DNA from: Jannaschia helgolandensis
GTDB taxonomy: Bacteria; Pseudomonadota; Alphaproteobacteria; Rhodobacterales; Rhodobacteraceae
Direction: 5' to 3'
DNA length: 64,000 nt
Assembly (NCBI RefSeq): GCF_900109285.1
Contig: NZ_FNZQ01000007.1
Span: 1-64,000 of the forward strand
How positions within the stretch are numbered: position 1 is the first letter of the stretch; every line of letters begins with the position of its first letter. Of this stretch, positions 9,184 to 18,422 are shown piece by piece. Made by a program: the position numbers and the translations under genes. The notes under the pieces were generated by a model that was not told the DNA's origin, ran no database searches, and saw nothing but the letters and a program-made list of their open reading frames with translations.

Positions 9184-9393
9184 ATGAACGCCACTGAACT
9201 GCGGGGCAAGACCCCCGATGAGCTGCGCACCGAACTGACCAACCTAAAGAAAGAGGCGTTCAACCTCCGCTTTCAGGCTGCGACCAGCCAGCTTGAGAAC
9301 ACCGCGCGCGTGCGGACCGTCAAGCGGTCCATTGCCCGTGTGAATACCATTCTGAACCAGAAAGCGGCAGACGCCGCCAAATCGGAGGCCTGA
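9184..9393 (+). CDS. rpmC: 50S ribosomal protein L29
   Basis: 69-aa L29, a two-helix protein at the tunnel exit. It starts [15 protein letters not shown] and carries [22 protein letters not shown]. The ATG at 9184 is chosen by homology and by AAAGGA upstream; in-frame ATGs further upstream give non-homologous sequence. Confidence 0.96.
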   Translation: MNATELRGKTPDELRTELTNLKKEAFNLRFQAATSQLENTARVRTVKRSIARVNTILNQKAADAAKSEA

Positions 9394-9397
9394 GCCC

Positions 9398-9628
9398 ATG
9401 CCCAAACGCATCCTCTCGGGCGTCGTGACGTCCTCGCAGAACGAGCAGACCGTCACGGTTTCGATCGAGCGTCGCTTCAAGCACCCGCTGCTGCACAAGA
9501 CGGTCCGGAAGTCGAAGAAGTACCGTGCCCATGACGAGACCAACCAGTACAAGGTCGGTGACGTCGTGCGCATTCAGGAATGCCCGCCCCGGTCCAAGAC
9601 CAAGCGGTGGGAAGTCATTGCCGAATAG
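9398..9628 (+). CDS. rpsQ: 30S ribosomal protein S17
   Basis: 76-aa S17, a primary 16S rRNA binder with an OB fold. Motifs are [19 protein letters not shown] and [21 protein letters not shown]. It begins four bases after rpmC. A 127-nt structured spacer follows, at the position where the S10 and spc operons meet. Confidence 0.97.
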   Translation: MPKRILSGVVTSSQNEQTVTVSIERRFKHPLLHKTVRKSKKYRAHDETNQYKVGDVVRIQECPPRSKTKRWEVIAE

Positions 9629-9672
9629 TCATTTTCCCATACGGGACAAATGACGGGCAGTGATCCGCGGTC

Positions 9673-9726
9673 CGCCCGATGATGGGCGTGCCGAGACATA
9701 ACGAAACCCTGGGGAGCACGGCACGC
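9673..9726 (+). promoter_or_regulatory. Overlapping hairpins in the rpsQ–rplN spacer
   Basis: Hairpin A is CGCCC (9673-9677) with GGGCG (9684-9688). Hairpin B is GCGTGCCG (9686-9693) with CGGCACGC (9719-9726). They share bases 9686-9688, so they may compete. They precede rplN by about 30 nt and sit at the S10/spc operon boundary. The role is inferred only. Confidence 0.4.
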
Positions 9727-9755
9727 ATCGCCGCCCCAAAGGTCGGGAGAAACCA

Positions 9756-10124
9756 ATGATCCAGATGCAAACCAACCTGGATGTAGCTGACAACAGCGGC
9801 GCTCGCCGTGTTCAGTGCATCAAGGTCCTGGGCGGGTCGCATCGCCGGTATGCCTCCGTGGGCGACATCATCGTGGTGTCGGTCAAGGAAGCCATCCCGC
9901 GCGGTCGCGTCAAGAAGGGGGACGTCCGCAAGGCCGTCGTCGTTCGCACCGCCAAGGAAGTCCGTCGTGACGACGGCACCGCCATCCGCTTCGACCGCAA
10001 CGCGGCCGTGATCCTCAACAACAACAACGAGCCGATCGGCACCCGTATCTTCGGGCCGGTGGTTCGCGAGCTGCGCGCGAAGAACTTCATGAAGATCATC
10101 TCGCTCGCGCCGGAGGTGCTGTAA
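9756..10124 (+). CDS. rplN: 50S ribosomal protein L14
   Basis: 122-aa L14 at the subunit interface. Motifs are [22 protein letters not shown] and [17 protein letters not shown]. Length is standard. A GGGAGAAACC region precedes the ATG. Its TAA overlaps the rplX ATG by one base. Confidence 0.97.
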   Translation: MIQMQTNLDVADNSGARRVQCIKVLGGSHRRYASVGDIIVVSVKEAIPRGRVKKGDVRKAVVVRTAKEVRRDDGTAIRFDRNAAVILNNNNEPIGTRIFGPVVRELRAKNFMKIISLAPEVL

Positions 10125-10428
10125 TGGCTGCCAAACTCCGCAAGGGTGACAAGGTCATCGTGTTGTCGGGCCGTGACAAGGGCAAGGAAGGCGAGATCGT
10201 CTCCGTCGACCCCAAGGCCGGCAAGGCCGTCGTGGACGGTGTGAACATGGCCATTCGCCACACCCGTCAAAGCCAGGCGGCCCAGGGCGGCCGGATCCCC
10301 AAGTCGCTTCCGATCGACCTGTCGAACCTTGGCCTGCTGGACGCAAACGGCAAAGCCACCCGCGTCGGCTTCCGCATGGAAGACGACAAGAAGGTGCGCT
10401 TCGCCAAGACCACGGGAGACGTGATCTG

Positions 10429-10429
<1 letters not shown>
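10124..10429 (+). CDS. rplX: 50S ribosomal protein L24
   Basis: 101-aa L24, an assembly initiator. The KOW motif is [20 protein letters not shown] at the N-terminus. It overlaps rplN and rplE by one base on each side. Confidence 0.97.
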
Positions 10430-10992
<563 letters not shown>

Positions 10993-11002
10993 GGACATAG
11001 AC

Positions 11003-11308
11003 ATGGCAAAAGTATCCATGATCGAGCGTCAGAAGAAGCGCGAGCGGCTGGTGAAGCAATACGCCAGCAAGCGCGCCTCTCTGAAAGAGATCGCCAACGA
11101 CGAATCCAAGCCCATGGAGGAGCGGTTCAAGGCCCGGCTGAAACTGTCGGAACTGCCCCGCAACTCCTCGCCCGTTCGTCTCAACAATCGCTGCCAGCTG
11201 ACCGGTCGCCCTCGGGCATACTACCGCAAGCTGAAGCTCAGCCGCATCATGCTGCGCGATCTGGCCAGCCAGGGGAAAATCCCCGGCATGGTCAAGTCCA
11301 GCTGGTAA
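11003..11308 (+). CDS. rpsN: 30S ribosomal protein S14 (zinc-free type)
   Basis: 101-aa S14. It starts [16 protein letters not shown] and ends with [20 protein letters not shown] and [13 protein letters not shown]. It has the long zinc-independent form rather than the short CxxC form. The ATG at 11003 follows GAGGACATAG. Confidence 0.97.
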   Translation: MAKVSMIERQKKRERLVKQYASKRASLKEIANDESKPMEERFKARLKLSELPRNSSPVRLNNRCQLTGRPRAYYRKLKLSRIMLRDLASQGKIPGMVKSSW

Positions 11309-11320
11309 GGGAGCACACAC

Positions 11321-11713
11321 ATGAATGATCCCATTGGTGATATGCTGACCCGCATCCGCAATGCGCAGATGCGTGGCAAGTCCACCGTCATCACCCCCGC
11401 GTCCAAGTTGCGCGCTCACGTCCTCGATGTGCTGGCCGAAGAAGGCTATATTCGCGGATATGAGAGCAAGAGCGACCGCGCCGGTCACCCGACGCTGGAA
11501 ATCTCGCTCAAGTATTATGAGGGCGTGCCGGTTATCCGCGAAGTGAAGCGGGTCTCCAAGCCGGGCCGCCGGGTCTATCTGGGCGTCGGCGATCTGCCGT
11601 CGGTCCGCCAGGGCCTTGGCGTTTCGATCGTGTCCACGTCCCGTGGCGTCATGTCTGATGCAAACGCACGCAACGCCAATGTCGGCGGCGAAGTGCTCTG
11701 CACAGTATTCTGA
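11321..11713 (+). CDS. rpsH: 30S ribosomal protein S8
   Basis: 130-aa S8, a 16S rRNA binder and known translational repressor of spc operons in other bacteria. Motifs are [20 protein letters not shown] and the C-terminal [20 protein letters not shown]. Confidence 0.97.
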   Translation: MNDPIGDMLTRIRNAQMRGKSTVITPASKLRAHVLDVLAEEGYIRGYESKSDRAGHPTLEISLKYYEGVPVIREVKRVSKPGRRVYLGVGDLPSVRQGLGVSIVSTSRGVMSDANARNANVGGEVLCTVF

Positions 11714-11723
11714 GGAGGGTATA

Positions 11724-12257
11724 ATGTCTCGTATCGGCAAACGACCCGTCGACCTGCCTTCGGGCGTCGAAGCCTCGGTCTCGGGTCAGACCATTTCGGT
11801 CAAGGGTCCCAAGGGCACCCGCTCGTTCACCGCCACCGATGACGTGACCCTTTCGGTCGCGGACAACGGTGTCTCGGTGGAGCCGCGCGGCAAGTCCAAA
11901 CGCGCCCGCCAGCAATGGGGCATGTCCCGGACCATGGTGGCGAACCTCGTCACCGGCGTCTCGGACGGCTTCAAGAAAGAGCTGGAAATCACAGGCGTCG
12001 GCTATCGTGCCCAGATGCAGGGAAATACCCTGAAGCTGGCCCTCGGTTACAGCCATGACGTCAATTATGAAGTGCCCGAGGGCGTGACGGTGACTGCTCC
12101 CAAGCAGACCGAAATCACGGTCGAAGGCATCGATCAGCAACTCGTCGGTCAAGTCGCGGCCAACATCCGCGAGTATCGGAAGCCCGAGCCCTACAAGGGC
12201 AAGGGCATTCGCTACAAAGGCGAGTATATCTTCCGCAAGGAAGGCAAGAAGAAGTAA
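11724..12257 (+). CDS. rplF: 50S ribosomal protein L6
   Basis: 177-aa L6 near the factor-binding centre. It starts [16 protein letters not shown] and carries [21 protein letters not shown]. The ATG at 11724 follows GAGGAGGGTATA, a strong ribosome binding site. Confidence 0.97.
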   Translation: MSRIGKRPVDLPSGVEASVSGQTISVKGPKGTRSFTATDDVTLSVADNGVSVEPRGKSKRARQQWGMSRTMVANLVTGVSDGFKKELEITGVGYRAQMQGNTLKLALGYSHDVNYEVPEGVTVTAPKQTEITVEGIDQQLVGQVAANIREYRKPEPYKGKGIRYKGEYIFRKEGKKK

Positions 12258-12268
12258 GGACCAGTCAG

Positions 12269-12628
12269 ATGGCAAACAGCAAACGGGATCTGTTCCTCAA
12301 GCGCCGCCTGCGCGTCCGGAACAAGCTTCGCAAGATGGCTGCAGGGCGTCCGCGCCTTTCGGTTCATCGGTCGAACAAGAACATCATGGTGCAGGTGATC
12401 GACGACGTTCAGGGCAAGACGCTTGCGTCCGCCTCGACGCTCGAAAAGGACCTGGGCGTGGTCGGCAAGAACAACATCGACGCGGCGACCAAGGTCGGCA
12501 CGGCGATTGCCGAACGGGCCAAGAAGGCGGGCGTCGAAGACGTCTACTTCGATCGTGGCGGCTTCCTTTTCCACGGAAAGGTGAAGGCTCTGGCCGAAGC
12601 CGCCCGCGAAGGTGGCCTGAAGTTCTAA
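12269..12628 (+). CDS. rplR: 50S ribosomal protein L18
   Basis: 119-aa L18, which binds 5S rRNA. Motifs are [20 protein letters not shown] and [25 protein letters not shown]. Length is typical. Confidence 0.97.
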   Translation: MANSKRDLFLKRRLRVRNKLRKMAAGRPRLSVHRSNKNIMVQVIDDVQGKTLASASTLEKDLGVVGKNNIDAATKVGTAIAERAKKAGVEDVYFDRGGFLFHGKVKALAEAAREGGLKF

Positions 12629-12637
12629 GACAGTTGC

Positions 12638-12660
12638 AGGGGGCCTTTCATGGGCCCCCT
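12638..12660 (+). other. Stable hairpin between rplR and rpsE
   Basis: AGGGGGCC (12638-12645) pairs with GGCCCCCT (12653-12660) around TTTCATG. No U tract follows, so full termination is unlikely. Partial attenuation or mRNA processing inside the spc operon is possible. Confidence 0.5.
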
Positions 12661-12733
12661 CGATGATCCGGGGGTTATTACCCACTTGGATCGACATTTA
12701 CGGGCGCCCGCCCAAACTTGAAGGAATTGCCAC

Positions 12734-13330
12734 ATGGCAGAACGTGACAACAACCGTGGGGGCGGCCGAGGCCGTGGCCGCGACCGGGAAGAAACCCCGG
12801 AATTCGCCGACCGTCTGGTCGCGATCAACCGTGTCTCCAAGACCGTCAAGGGTGGTAAGCGCTTCGGTTTTGCCGCGCTCGTCGTCGTCGGTGACCAAAA
12901 GGGCCGCGTCGGATTCGGCAAGGGCAAGGCCAAGGAGGTCCCCGAGGCCATCCGTAAAGCCACCGAGCAGGCCAAGCGTCAGATGATCCGCGTCGCCCTG
13001 CGCGACGGTCGCACGCTGCACCACGACATGGAAGGTCGCCACGGTGCCGGTCGCGTCGTGATGCGGACCGCCCCGGAAGGCACCGGTATCATCTCGGGTG
13101 GCCCGATGCGCGCCGTTTTCGAGATGCTGGGCATCAAGGACGTGGTGTCCAAGTCGATCGGTTCGCAGAACCCCTACAACATGATCCGGGCAACGCTGGA
13201 TGGTCTGACCAAGGAATCGAGCCCCCGGTCGGTCGCGCAGCGTCGCGGCAAGAAGGTCGCCGAAATCCTGCGCAAGGACGACGGCCCGAAGATCGACGGC
13301 GATCAAGCGCCCGTCGCAGAGGAGGCCTGA
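12734..13330 (+). CDS. rpsE: 30S ribosomal protein S5 with RG-rich N-terminus
   Basis: 198-aa S5, important for decoding accuracy. It starts with a disordered Arg/Gly segment ([14 protein letters not shown], residues about 6-19). The canonical core follows: [21 protein letters not shown] and [20 protein letters not shown]. The C-terminal ~25 residues are acidic. Confidence 0.97.
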   Translation: MAERDNNRGGGRGRGRDREETPEFADRLVAINRVSKTVKGGKRFGFAALVVVGDQKGRVGFGKGKAKEVPEAIRKATEQAKRQMIRVALRDGRTLHHDMEGRHGAGRVVMRTAPEGTGIISGGPMRAVFEMLGIKDVVSKSIGSQNPYNMIRATLDGLTKESSPRSVAQRRGKKVAEILRKDDGPKIDGDQAPVAEEA

Positions 13331-13333
13331 TTC

Positions 13334-13522
13334 ATGGCTAAAACAATCGTGGTCAAGCAGGTCGGCTCCCCGATCCGCCGCCCCGCCGACCAGCGCGCAA
13401 CGCTGATCGGTCTGGGCCTGAACAAGATGCACCGCACACGCGAACTGGAAGATACGCCTTCCGTGCGCGGCATGGTCAACAAGATCTCGCACATGGTGAA
13501 GATCATCGAGGAGAAGGGCTGA
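13334..13522 (+). CDS. rpmD: 50S ribosomal protein L30
   Basis: 62-aa L30. Motifs are [22 protein letters not shown] and [20 protein letters not shown]. It starts three bases after rpsE. Its usual neighbour rplO is displaced about 3 kb downstream by a terminator and five unrelated genes. Confidence 0.97.
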   Translation: MAKTIVVKQVGSPIRRPADQRATLIGLGLNKMHRTRELEDTPSVRGMVNKISHMVKIIEEKG

Positions 13523-13567
13523 GGCCTTTCTGGTCTGTGCTTCGGCATGAACCGCTCGTTAGAATGA

Positions 13568-13600
13568 AACGCCCCGGCCAGGTATGTCCGGGGCGTTTTT
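13568..13600 (+). terminator. Intrinsic terminator after rpmD
   Basis: AACGCCCCGG (13568-13577) pairs with CCGGGGCGTT (13588-13597), a perfect 10-bp stem followed by TTTTT overall. It ends the spc segment. Confidence 0.9.
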
Positions 13601-13626
13601 ACGTCTATTGAGCGGACCGCAGCATG

Positions 13627-14292
13627 TCAGTCAGCAGGAGCCTCGACCGGCACGGGTTCGGTATAGATGACTTTGCCGATTGTCGTGTTCAGAGCGAGGT
13701 CCCTATGCTTCAGCAGGCCGTCGGCAATATAGAGGCGCGACACTTCGTAGGATCTGAGCTTGTTGGCGTCTTCAAGGTCGCGGACATAAATCATGGGTCC
13801 GTCCGCATCCTCCGGCGTTTCCATCCAGAAGTAGTCCGGGTTGGCGGTCCGTTCCATGTCCTGAAGGATGGCCAAAATCTTGTCGCTGTCGGTTACCCGA
13901 TCCACGGAAAAGTAGCAGGCTCCTTCATAGCTGCCGAGTGCAACCGCGGTGACGGCACCCGCGATGAGCGTGACCGGTGCCGTCGCGATCGAGGCGAGGG
14001 TTGCGAGTATGCCAGACGCGCCGGACGCTATCGTAACAGTTTCGGTAACCGATCTGCCGGTGACCGCCCGATTCAGCAGCGACGACCCGGACTGGGCATG
14101 GATGAGCGAGTAGGACCCGACCGTTGCATTTGTCACATCGGCGCTCACCGTGCCCGCGCCTGTGTCAGTCATCGTTGATGCAACCCTGCCGAAAAGTTTG
14201 CTGGGCTTGTAGTCGCAGACTGCGGCATGGCCGATGGATGGGGCGATCGCGATCAGCGCGACCGTTACGGCAGCGGCGAGTGATTTCTGCAT
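13627..14292 (-). CDS. Exported hypothetical protein
   Basis: 221-aa protein of unknown function. A Sec signal peptide (MQKSLAAAVTVALIAIAPSIGHA) is followed by a mature region with a central Gly/Ala/Thr-rich hydrophobic stretch (ILATLASIATAPVTLIAGAVTAVAL, given here only as a description of about residues 95-119) that could be a membrane segment. Two Cys (VCDYK and GACYF) could form a disulfide. I place the start at 14292, since CGAGG is 6 nt upstream, rather than the ATG at 14298. It converges on the rpmD terminator. Confidence 0.6.
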   Translation of the reverse strand: MQKSLAAAVTVALIAIAPSIGHAAVCDYKPSKLFGRVASTMTDTGAGTVSADVTNATVGSYSLIHAQSGSSLLNRAVTGRSVTETVTIASGASGILATLASIATAPVTLIAGAVTAVALGSYEGACYFSVDRVTDSDKILAILQDMERTANPDYFWMETPEDADGPMIYVRDLEDANKLRSYEVSRLYIADGLLKHRDLALNTTIGKVIYTEPVPVEAPAD

Positions 14293-14491
14293 GGGCATCC
14301 TCGGGACAGTGTGTGGAATGAAGGTTCGGAGGATACATAGACCGATGTCGCAGCGTTTTCAGCCTGCCTGGATGTAGATGAGAATGGGCGGGCGGGAATG
14401 CGCCCAACGTTATGAGGCGTTACCGCGTAGCGCAGCGGTTCGACGAGTGTCTGCATCGACACGGATCGCTTTGGAGATCTGAGCGCCCCGA

Positions 14492-14884
14492 TTAGTCGGT
14501 CAGGATCGGCGGGCCATTCTGGTTGCGTTGCAGCAGGATGCCGGATCGCAGGCCACGCCCAATTCGATGGGCAAGGCGGCTCCAGGCGGCGGCCATATCG
14601 GCGGGGAGAGTGGCGACAAGGGTGGCGTCGAACAGTTCCAGCCAGCGGTCGAAATGGTGGGGCTCGATGTTGCCTGCCGCCATATGAACCTGCATCGGGT
14701 TGCCGGAATAGCCGCGCTCCTTGAAAATCGCGTTGCGCCAGAAGGCCGCGATCTTGGCGATATGTGTGTCCCAATCGGTGACATGGCTGGCAAATACCGG
14801 GCCGAGCAGGGGGTCAGCACGGACATCTCCATAGAACCGCTGCAGCACCCGGTCCACATCCGCAGGCGTCAGCGACTGGGTCAT
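14492..14884 (-). CDS. Group III truncated haemoglobin
   Basis: 130-aa haem protein of the truncated haemoglobin family, group III, which bind or detoxify O2/NO-type ligands; proteins of this group are sometimes mislabelled as TatC. It shows FYGDVRADPLLGPVF, the AFWRNAIFKERGYSGNP helix pair, and HHFDRWLELFDATL with the likely proximal histidine. The ATG at 14884 overlaps the stop of a 51-aa membrane protein gene (ATGA). The nsrR gene diverges upstream, so a role in nitric oxide defence is a reasonable inference. Confidence 0.85.
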   Translation of the reverse strand: MTQSLTPADVDRVLQRFYGDVRADPLLGPVFASHVTDWDTHIAKIAAFWRNAIFKERGYSGNPMQVHMAAGNIEPHHFDRWLELFDATLVATLPADMAAAWSRLAHRIGRGLRSGILLQRNQNGPPILTD

Positions 14885-15036
14885 GCCAGGACGAGCCACA
14901 GGACCGCCAGTGCAACGGTGAGATAGATCAACATGTTGAACATCGACCGCAACAGACCTTGGTCGCTTTCGGGGTCGATGCCCATGGCTTCGCAGATTTT
15001 CGTTCCGGGCCAGAGCAGTGCATTGACGATGACCAT
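14881..15036 (-). CDS. 51-aa single-pass membrane protein upstream of the haemoglobin
   Basis: Short ORF with clear translation signals: AAGGGGG lies 6 nt before its ATG, and its TGA overlaps the haemoglobin ATG. The first half holds WPGTKICEAMGIDPESDQG; the second half (about residues 32-51) is a hydrophobic helix, ending LAVLWLVLA. One cysteine (C15) precedes the helix. It is the first gene after the NsrR-type palindrome and so should be co-regulated with the haemoglobin. I recognise no family. Confidence 0.7.
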   Translation of the reverse strand: MVIVNALLWPGTKICEAMGIDPESDQGLLRSMFNMLIYLTVALAVLWLVLA

Positions 15037-15063
15037 GACGGGCCCCCTTATTGCGTAAAGATT

Positions 15064-15095
15064 ATGCGTATTATATGCGCTCTTTTAATACGCAT
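15064..15095. promoter_or_regulatory. NsrR-type operator and promoter of the haemoglobin operon
   Basis: ATGCGTATTA (15064-15073) and TAATACGCAT (15086-15095) form perfect 10-bp inverted arms 12 nt apart in the AT-rich divergent spacer. On the minus strand a consensus TATAAT (-10, 15070-15075) lies inside the left arm, with TTGTAA (15095-15100) as a weak -35. A repressor bound here would block the haemoglobin promoter and could also control nsrR. Confidence 0.65.
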
Positions 15096-15117
15096 TACAA
15101 ATGCTAAATAAGGGGGC

Positions 15118-15564
15118 ATGCAGTTAGATAAATTTACCGATTATGCGTTGCGTGTCCTGATGGCTCTTACCGTTCGTGCGCCGGACCGGGTGCCTGCATC
15201 AGAGATCGCGGCGGTCTATGGCCTGTCGGAGCATCACATTGCCAAGGTCGCGTCGGCTCTGGTCAAGGCGGGGTTCGCGGTGTCGGAACGGGGTCGATCC
15301 GGGGGCCTGCAATTGGCCCGGGAGCCGTCGGAAATTACGGTCGGGCAGGTGGTTCGCGCGCTGAAGGCCGACACGCCGGTGGTGGAATGCATGGGCAGCG
15401 ACAAATCCTGTCGCATCTTGCCAGCTTGTGGGCTGCGCACGCCTTTGCAAGAAGCGCGGGAGGCGTTTTTTGCCGCGCTCGATCCTTATACGCTTGAGGA
15501 TATCACGGTTCGCCGCAGCACCATCCGGTTTCAGTTGTGGCCGGAGGCGGGGGTTGCGAGCTAG
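15118..15564 (+). CDS. nsrR: Rrf2-family nitric oxide sensor NsrR
   Basis: 148-aa Rrf2-type regulator. The N-terminal winged helix starts MQLDKFTDYALRVLMAL. Three cysteines in CMGSDKSCRILPAC (C91, C98, C104) fit the iron-sulfur cluster ligands of NsrR, which releases DNA when NO damages the cluster. The ribosome binding site is very close to the ATG, so the transcript may be nearly leaderless. It is divergent from the small membrane protein/haemoglobin operon. IscR-like function is less likely given spacing and context. Confidence 0.85.
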   Translation: MQLDKFTDYALRVLMALTVRAPDRVPASEIAAVYGLSEHHIAKVASALVKAGFAVSERGRSGGLQLAREPSEITVGQVVRALKADTPVVECMGSDKSCRILPACGLRTPLQEAREAFFAALDPYTLEDITVRRSTIRFQLWPEAGVAS

Positions 15565-16301
15565 CTGGGGGCCAGCATTACTGCCGGGGTCGATCCGCTT
15601 TTCGTCCTTGGTGCGGGTTGTATTTGTCCGATCAACGCGCACCCAAGCGTTTCCTGCAATGCCTCGACCAACTCCTCCACCGTCTGCGTCGAGACGAAGC
15701 GCCCGCCGGTCGCATCTGACAGGCATTTCGCCACGGTGTCGCCCTTGGGAATTTGCGAGGCTTCGGGATTGTTCCAGCTGAAGAAGTCGCTTTCCGCCTT
15801 ATAGCCTATGACGTGGATTGTCAGATCGGCGGCGGTCGCGGCGAGAGTGCGACCCAAGGCGCAGGGGCGGCCGCCGCAGGTTTCGTTTCCGTCCGTCACC
15901 AGCACGACAATGGCCGGTTGCAGTCGATAGTTCAGAACCTCCGCCGCGCGCTGTACGGCCGCTGCCAGCGGCGTCAGGCCATTGGGTTCGAGCGCGTCGA
16001 GTTCGGCTTTCATCTGGGCTGCGGCGGCGTTGATGGGGGGAAAACGCAGACGGATGCCGTCGCAGGAGCCTTCGGGGCCGGGGCCATAGGTGACGAGACC
16101 GATGCGGCGGACCTTTTCGACATCGGGCATGACGCGGGCCATGGCGGCGCGGGCGTCGGTGATGCGGTTGGTCGCTCCGGTGTCGAATCCGATCTCGGCC
16201 ATGGAGGCGGAACCGTCGAAGACCACCATCGCATCGGTCGCGCACGGGGCTTGTGCTGCGGCTGGCATGGTCAGGGCGAGGAACAGGAAGGCGGCACGCA
16301 T
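15561..16301 (-). CDS. Secreted von Willebrand factor A domain protein
   Basis: 246-aa protein with a signal peptide ([18 protein letters not shown]) and a VWA domain. The MIDAS motif is DGSAS (residues 29-33), with the threonine and later aspartate positions plausible in [14 protein letters not shown] proteins bind partners through a metal ion. The ATG at 16301 is chosen because it gives the signal peptide. Its TAG and the nsrR TAG lie on opposite strands of the same CTAG (15561-15564). Confidence 0.8.
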   Translation of the reverse strand: MRAAFLFLALTMPAAAQAPCATDAMVVFDGSASMAEIGFDTGATNRITDARAAMARVMPDVEKVRRIGLVTYGPGPEGSCDGIRLRFPPINAAAAQMKAELDALEPNGLTPLAAAVQRAAEVLNYRLQPAIVVLVTDGNETCGGRPCALGRTLAATAADLTIHVIGYKAESDFFSWNNPEASQIPKGDTVAKCLSDATGGRFVSTQTVEELVEALQETLGCALIGQIQPAPRTKSGSTPAVMLAPS

Positions 16302-16332
16302 GGGACGAGTGTGGCGTGGTCCGGCGCATCCG

Positions 16333-16362
16333 GCAAGCGTTTGCATCATGTCAGACGCTTGC
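16333..16362 (+). other. Hairpin in the VWA–rplO intergenic region
   Basis: GCAAGCGTTTG (16333-16343) pairs with CAGACGCTTGC (16352-16362) with one T·G pair and an 8-nt loop. A small GTGTC-CTGA-GACAC hairpin lies near 16395-16410. Both are in the 177-nt divergent spacer that must hold the promoters for the VWA gene and for rplO-secY-adk. Confidence 0.45.
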
Positions 16363-16478
16363 ATGAAGGCCCGGTGGGGTGTAGGGCCGCGCGGTGTCCT
16401 GAGACACATCCGAGAATCAAGAAACGCCGTGTTCGTCCTACATCGCTTCGGGGGCGCTTCCGGCCAAGGAGAAGCGAT

Positions 16479-16946
16479 ATGAAACTCAACGATCTGCGCG
16501 ACAACCCCGGCGCAACCAAGGCGCGCAAGCGCGTCGCCCGTGGCCCCGGTTCGGGCACCGGTAAGATGGGTGGCCGTGGTATCAAGGGCCAGAAATCCCG
16601 TTCGGGTGTGGCCATCAAGGGCTACGAGGGCGGTCAGATGCCGCTCTATCAACGTCTGCCCAAGCGCGGCTTCACCAAGCCGAATCGCAAGGAATTTGCC
16701 GTCGTGAACCTGTCCAAGCTTCAGGAATTCATCGACAACGGCAAGCTGGACGCTGCCAACATCACTGAAGAGACGCTGGTCACTTCGGGTGTGGTGCGCC
16801 GCAAGCTGGATGGTATCCGCCTGCTGGGCAAGGGCGAGCTGACCGCCAAGGCCGTCATCACAGTCACCGGTGCGTCCAAGGGCGCGGTCGAAGCGGTCGA
16901 AAAGGCGGGCGGATCGGTCACGCTTCCGGCAGTCGCTGCCGAGTGA
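16479..16946 (+). CDS. rplO: 50S ribosomal protein L15
   Basis: 155-aa L15, a late-assembly protein. It starts [18 protein letters not shown] and carries [21 protein letters not shown]. The ATG at 16479 follows AAGGAGAAGCG. It resumes the spc operon after the inserted block. Confidence 0.97.
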   Translation: MKLNDLRDNPGATKARKRVARGPGSGTGKMGGRGIKGQKSRSGVAIKGYEGGQMPLYQRLPKRGFTKPNRKEFAVVNLSKLQEFIDNGKLDAANITEETLVTSGVVRRKLDGIRLLGKGELTAKAVITVTGASKGAVEAVEKAGGSVTLPAVAAE

Positions 16947-17006
16947 TGTCCTAAGATTGCTTGTAGGCGGGCGCAGGTCCGCTTACATGAATTCAAGTTT
17001 TCCTTG

Positions 17007-17041
17007 AACGCCGCCTGAGGGAAGACCCGACAGGCGGCGTT
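17007..17041 (+). other. 11-bp hairpin between rplO and secY
   Basis: AACGCCGCCTG (17007-17017) pairs perfectly with CAGGCGGCGTT (17031-17041) around 13 nt. Only two T follow the stem, so it is probably an attenuator or processing site rather than a full terminator. It ends 22 nt before secY. Confidence 0.55.
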
Positions 17042-17063
17042 CTGCTATCCAAGAGGGGCTCGC

Positions 17064-18422
17064 ATGGCTTCAGCCGCAGAGCAAATGGCCGCCAACATGA
17101 GCTGGGGCGCGTTCGGTAAAGCCAAAGAGCTTCGCCAACGTATCCTGTTCACGATCGGCCTGCTGATCATCTATCGTTTCGGAACCTATATTCCGGTTCC
17201 GGGCATCGACGCCGTAGCGCTGCGCGACTTTGTCGAGCAGGCGTCTCAGGGTCTGGGGGGCGTGCTGAACATGTTCACCGGCGGCGCGATCGGACGGATG
17301 GGGGTCTTCGCACTCGGGATCATGCCCTACATCAGCGCATCGATCATCATTCAGCTGATGACGGCGATGGTTCCGCAGCTGGAGCAGCTGAAGAAAGAAG
17401 GCGAGCAGGGTCGCAAGAAGATCAACCAGTATACCCGCTACGGCACCGTCGTGCTGGCGACATTGCAGGGGTATGGGCTGGCGGTATCGTTGCAATCGGG
17501 CAATCTGGTGCACACGCCGGGCTGGTTCTTCATCGCATCCAGCGTCATCACGCTGGTGGGTGGCACGATGTTCCTGATGTGGCTGGGCGAGCAGATCACT
17601 GCACGCGGCATCGGCAACGGCATCTCGCTGATCATTTTCGTGGGCATTGTGGCGGAATTGCCGGCAGCCTTCGCCCAGTTTTTCGCCTCCGGTCAGTCCG
17701 GCGCGCTGTCGACACCGGTGGTTCTGGGCGTGATCGTGATGCTGATCGCGACGCTTCTGTTCGTAGTGTTCATGGAGCGCAGCCTGCGAAAGATCCACAT
17801 TCAATATCCGCGCCGACAGGTCGGGATGAAGGTCTATGACGGCGGCTCCAGCCACTTGCCGATCAAGGTCAACCCGGCGGGCGTGATCCCGGCGATCTTT
17901 GCGTCGTCGCTGCTGTTGCTGCCAACGACGATCAGTACCTTCTCGGGTCAGCAGTCTGGCCCGATCATGTCTACGATCCTGGCCTACTTCGGGCCGGGGC
18001 AGCCGCTCTATCTGCTGTTTTTCGGGGGTATGGTCATCTTTTTCACCTACTTTTATACTCACAATGTCGCCTTCAAGACCGATGACGTGGCCGACAACCT
18101 GAAGAACCAGAACGGGTTCATCCCCGGCATCCGACCAGGGCAGCGGACGGCGGAATATCTTGAATATGTCGTCAACCGCGTGCTGGTGCTGGGTGCAGGT
18201 TATCTGACGCTTGTCGTCCTGATCCCGGAAATGGTGCGCAGTCAGTTGGCGATCACGGCATATTTCGGCGGCACCTCGATCCTGATCATCGTGTCGGTGG
18301 GCATGGACACGATCCAGCAGGTGCAGTCCCATCTTCTGGCCCATCAATATGAAGGGCTGATTGAAAAGAGTCAGCTGCGCGGGAAAAAGCGTGGTCGCAA
18401 CAAGGGGGCTGCGCGTCGATGA
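17064..18422 (+). CDS. secY: Preprotein translocase channel subunit SecY
   Basis: 452-aa ten-helix channel of the Sec translocon. It shows the N-terminal amphipathic part, [18 protein letters not shown], the plug region after TM1, and [17 protein letters not shown]. The C-terminus is basic ([12 protein letters not shown]). Its stop overlaps the adk start (ATGA). Confidence 0.97.
   Translation: MASAAEQMAANMSWGAFGKAKELRQRILFTIGLLIIYRFGTYIPVPGIDAVALRDFVEQASQGLGGVLNMFTGGAIGRMGVFALGIMPYISASIIIQLMTAMVPQLEQLKKEGEQGRKKINQYTRYGTVVLATLQGYGLAVSLQSGNLVHTPGWFFIASSVITLVGGTMFLMWLGEQITARGIGNGISLIIFVGIVAELPAAFAQFFASGQSGALSTPVVLGVIVMLIATLLFVVFMERSLRKIHIQYPRRQVGMKVYDGGSSHLPIKVNPAGVIPAIFASSLLLLPTTISTFSGQQSGPIMSTILAYFGPGQPLYLLFFGGMVIFFTYFYTHNVAFKTDDVADNLKNQNGFIPGIRPGQRTAEYLEYVVNRVLVLGAGYLTLVVLIPEMVRSQLAITAYFGGTSILIIVSVGMDTIQQVQSHLLAHQYEGLIEKSQLRGKKRGRNKGAARR

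Noticed and set aside
12638-12660. rplR–rpsE hairpin as a full terminator
   Set aside because: No U tract, and rpsE lies just downstream in a conserved operon order; recorded as a hairpin only.
17070-18347. 425-codon open frame on the minus strand
   Set aside because: Antisense to secY; composition is His/Arg/Gln-rich as expected for an antisense of membrane codons.
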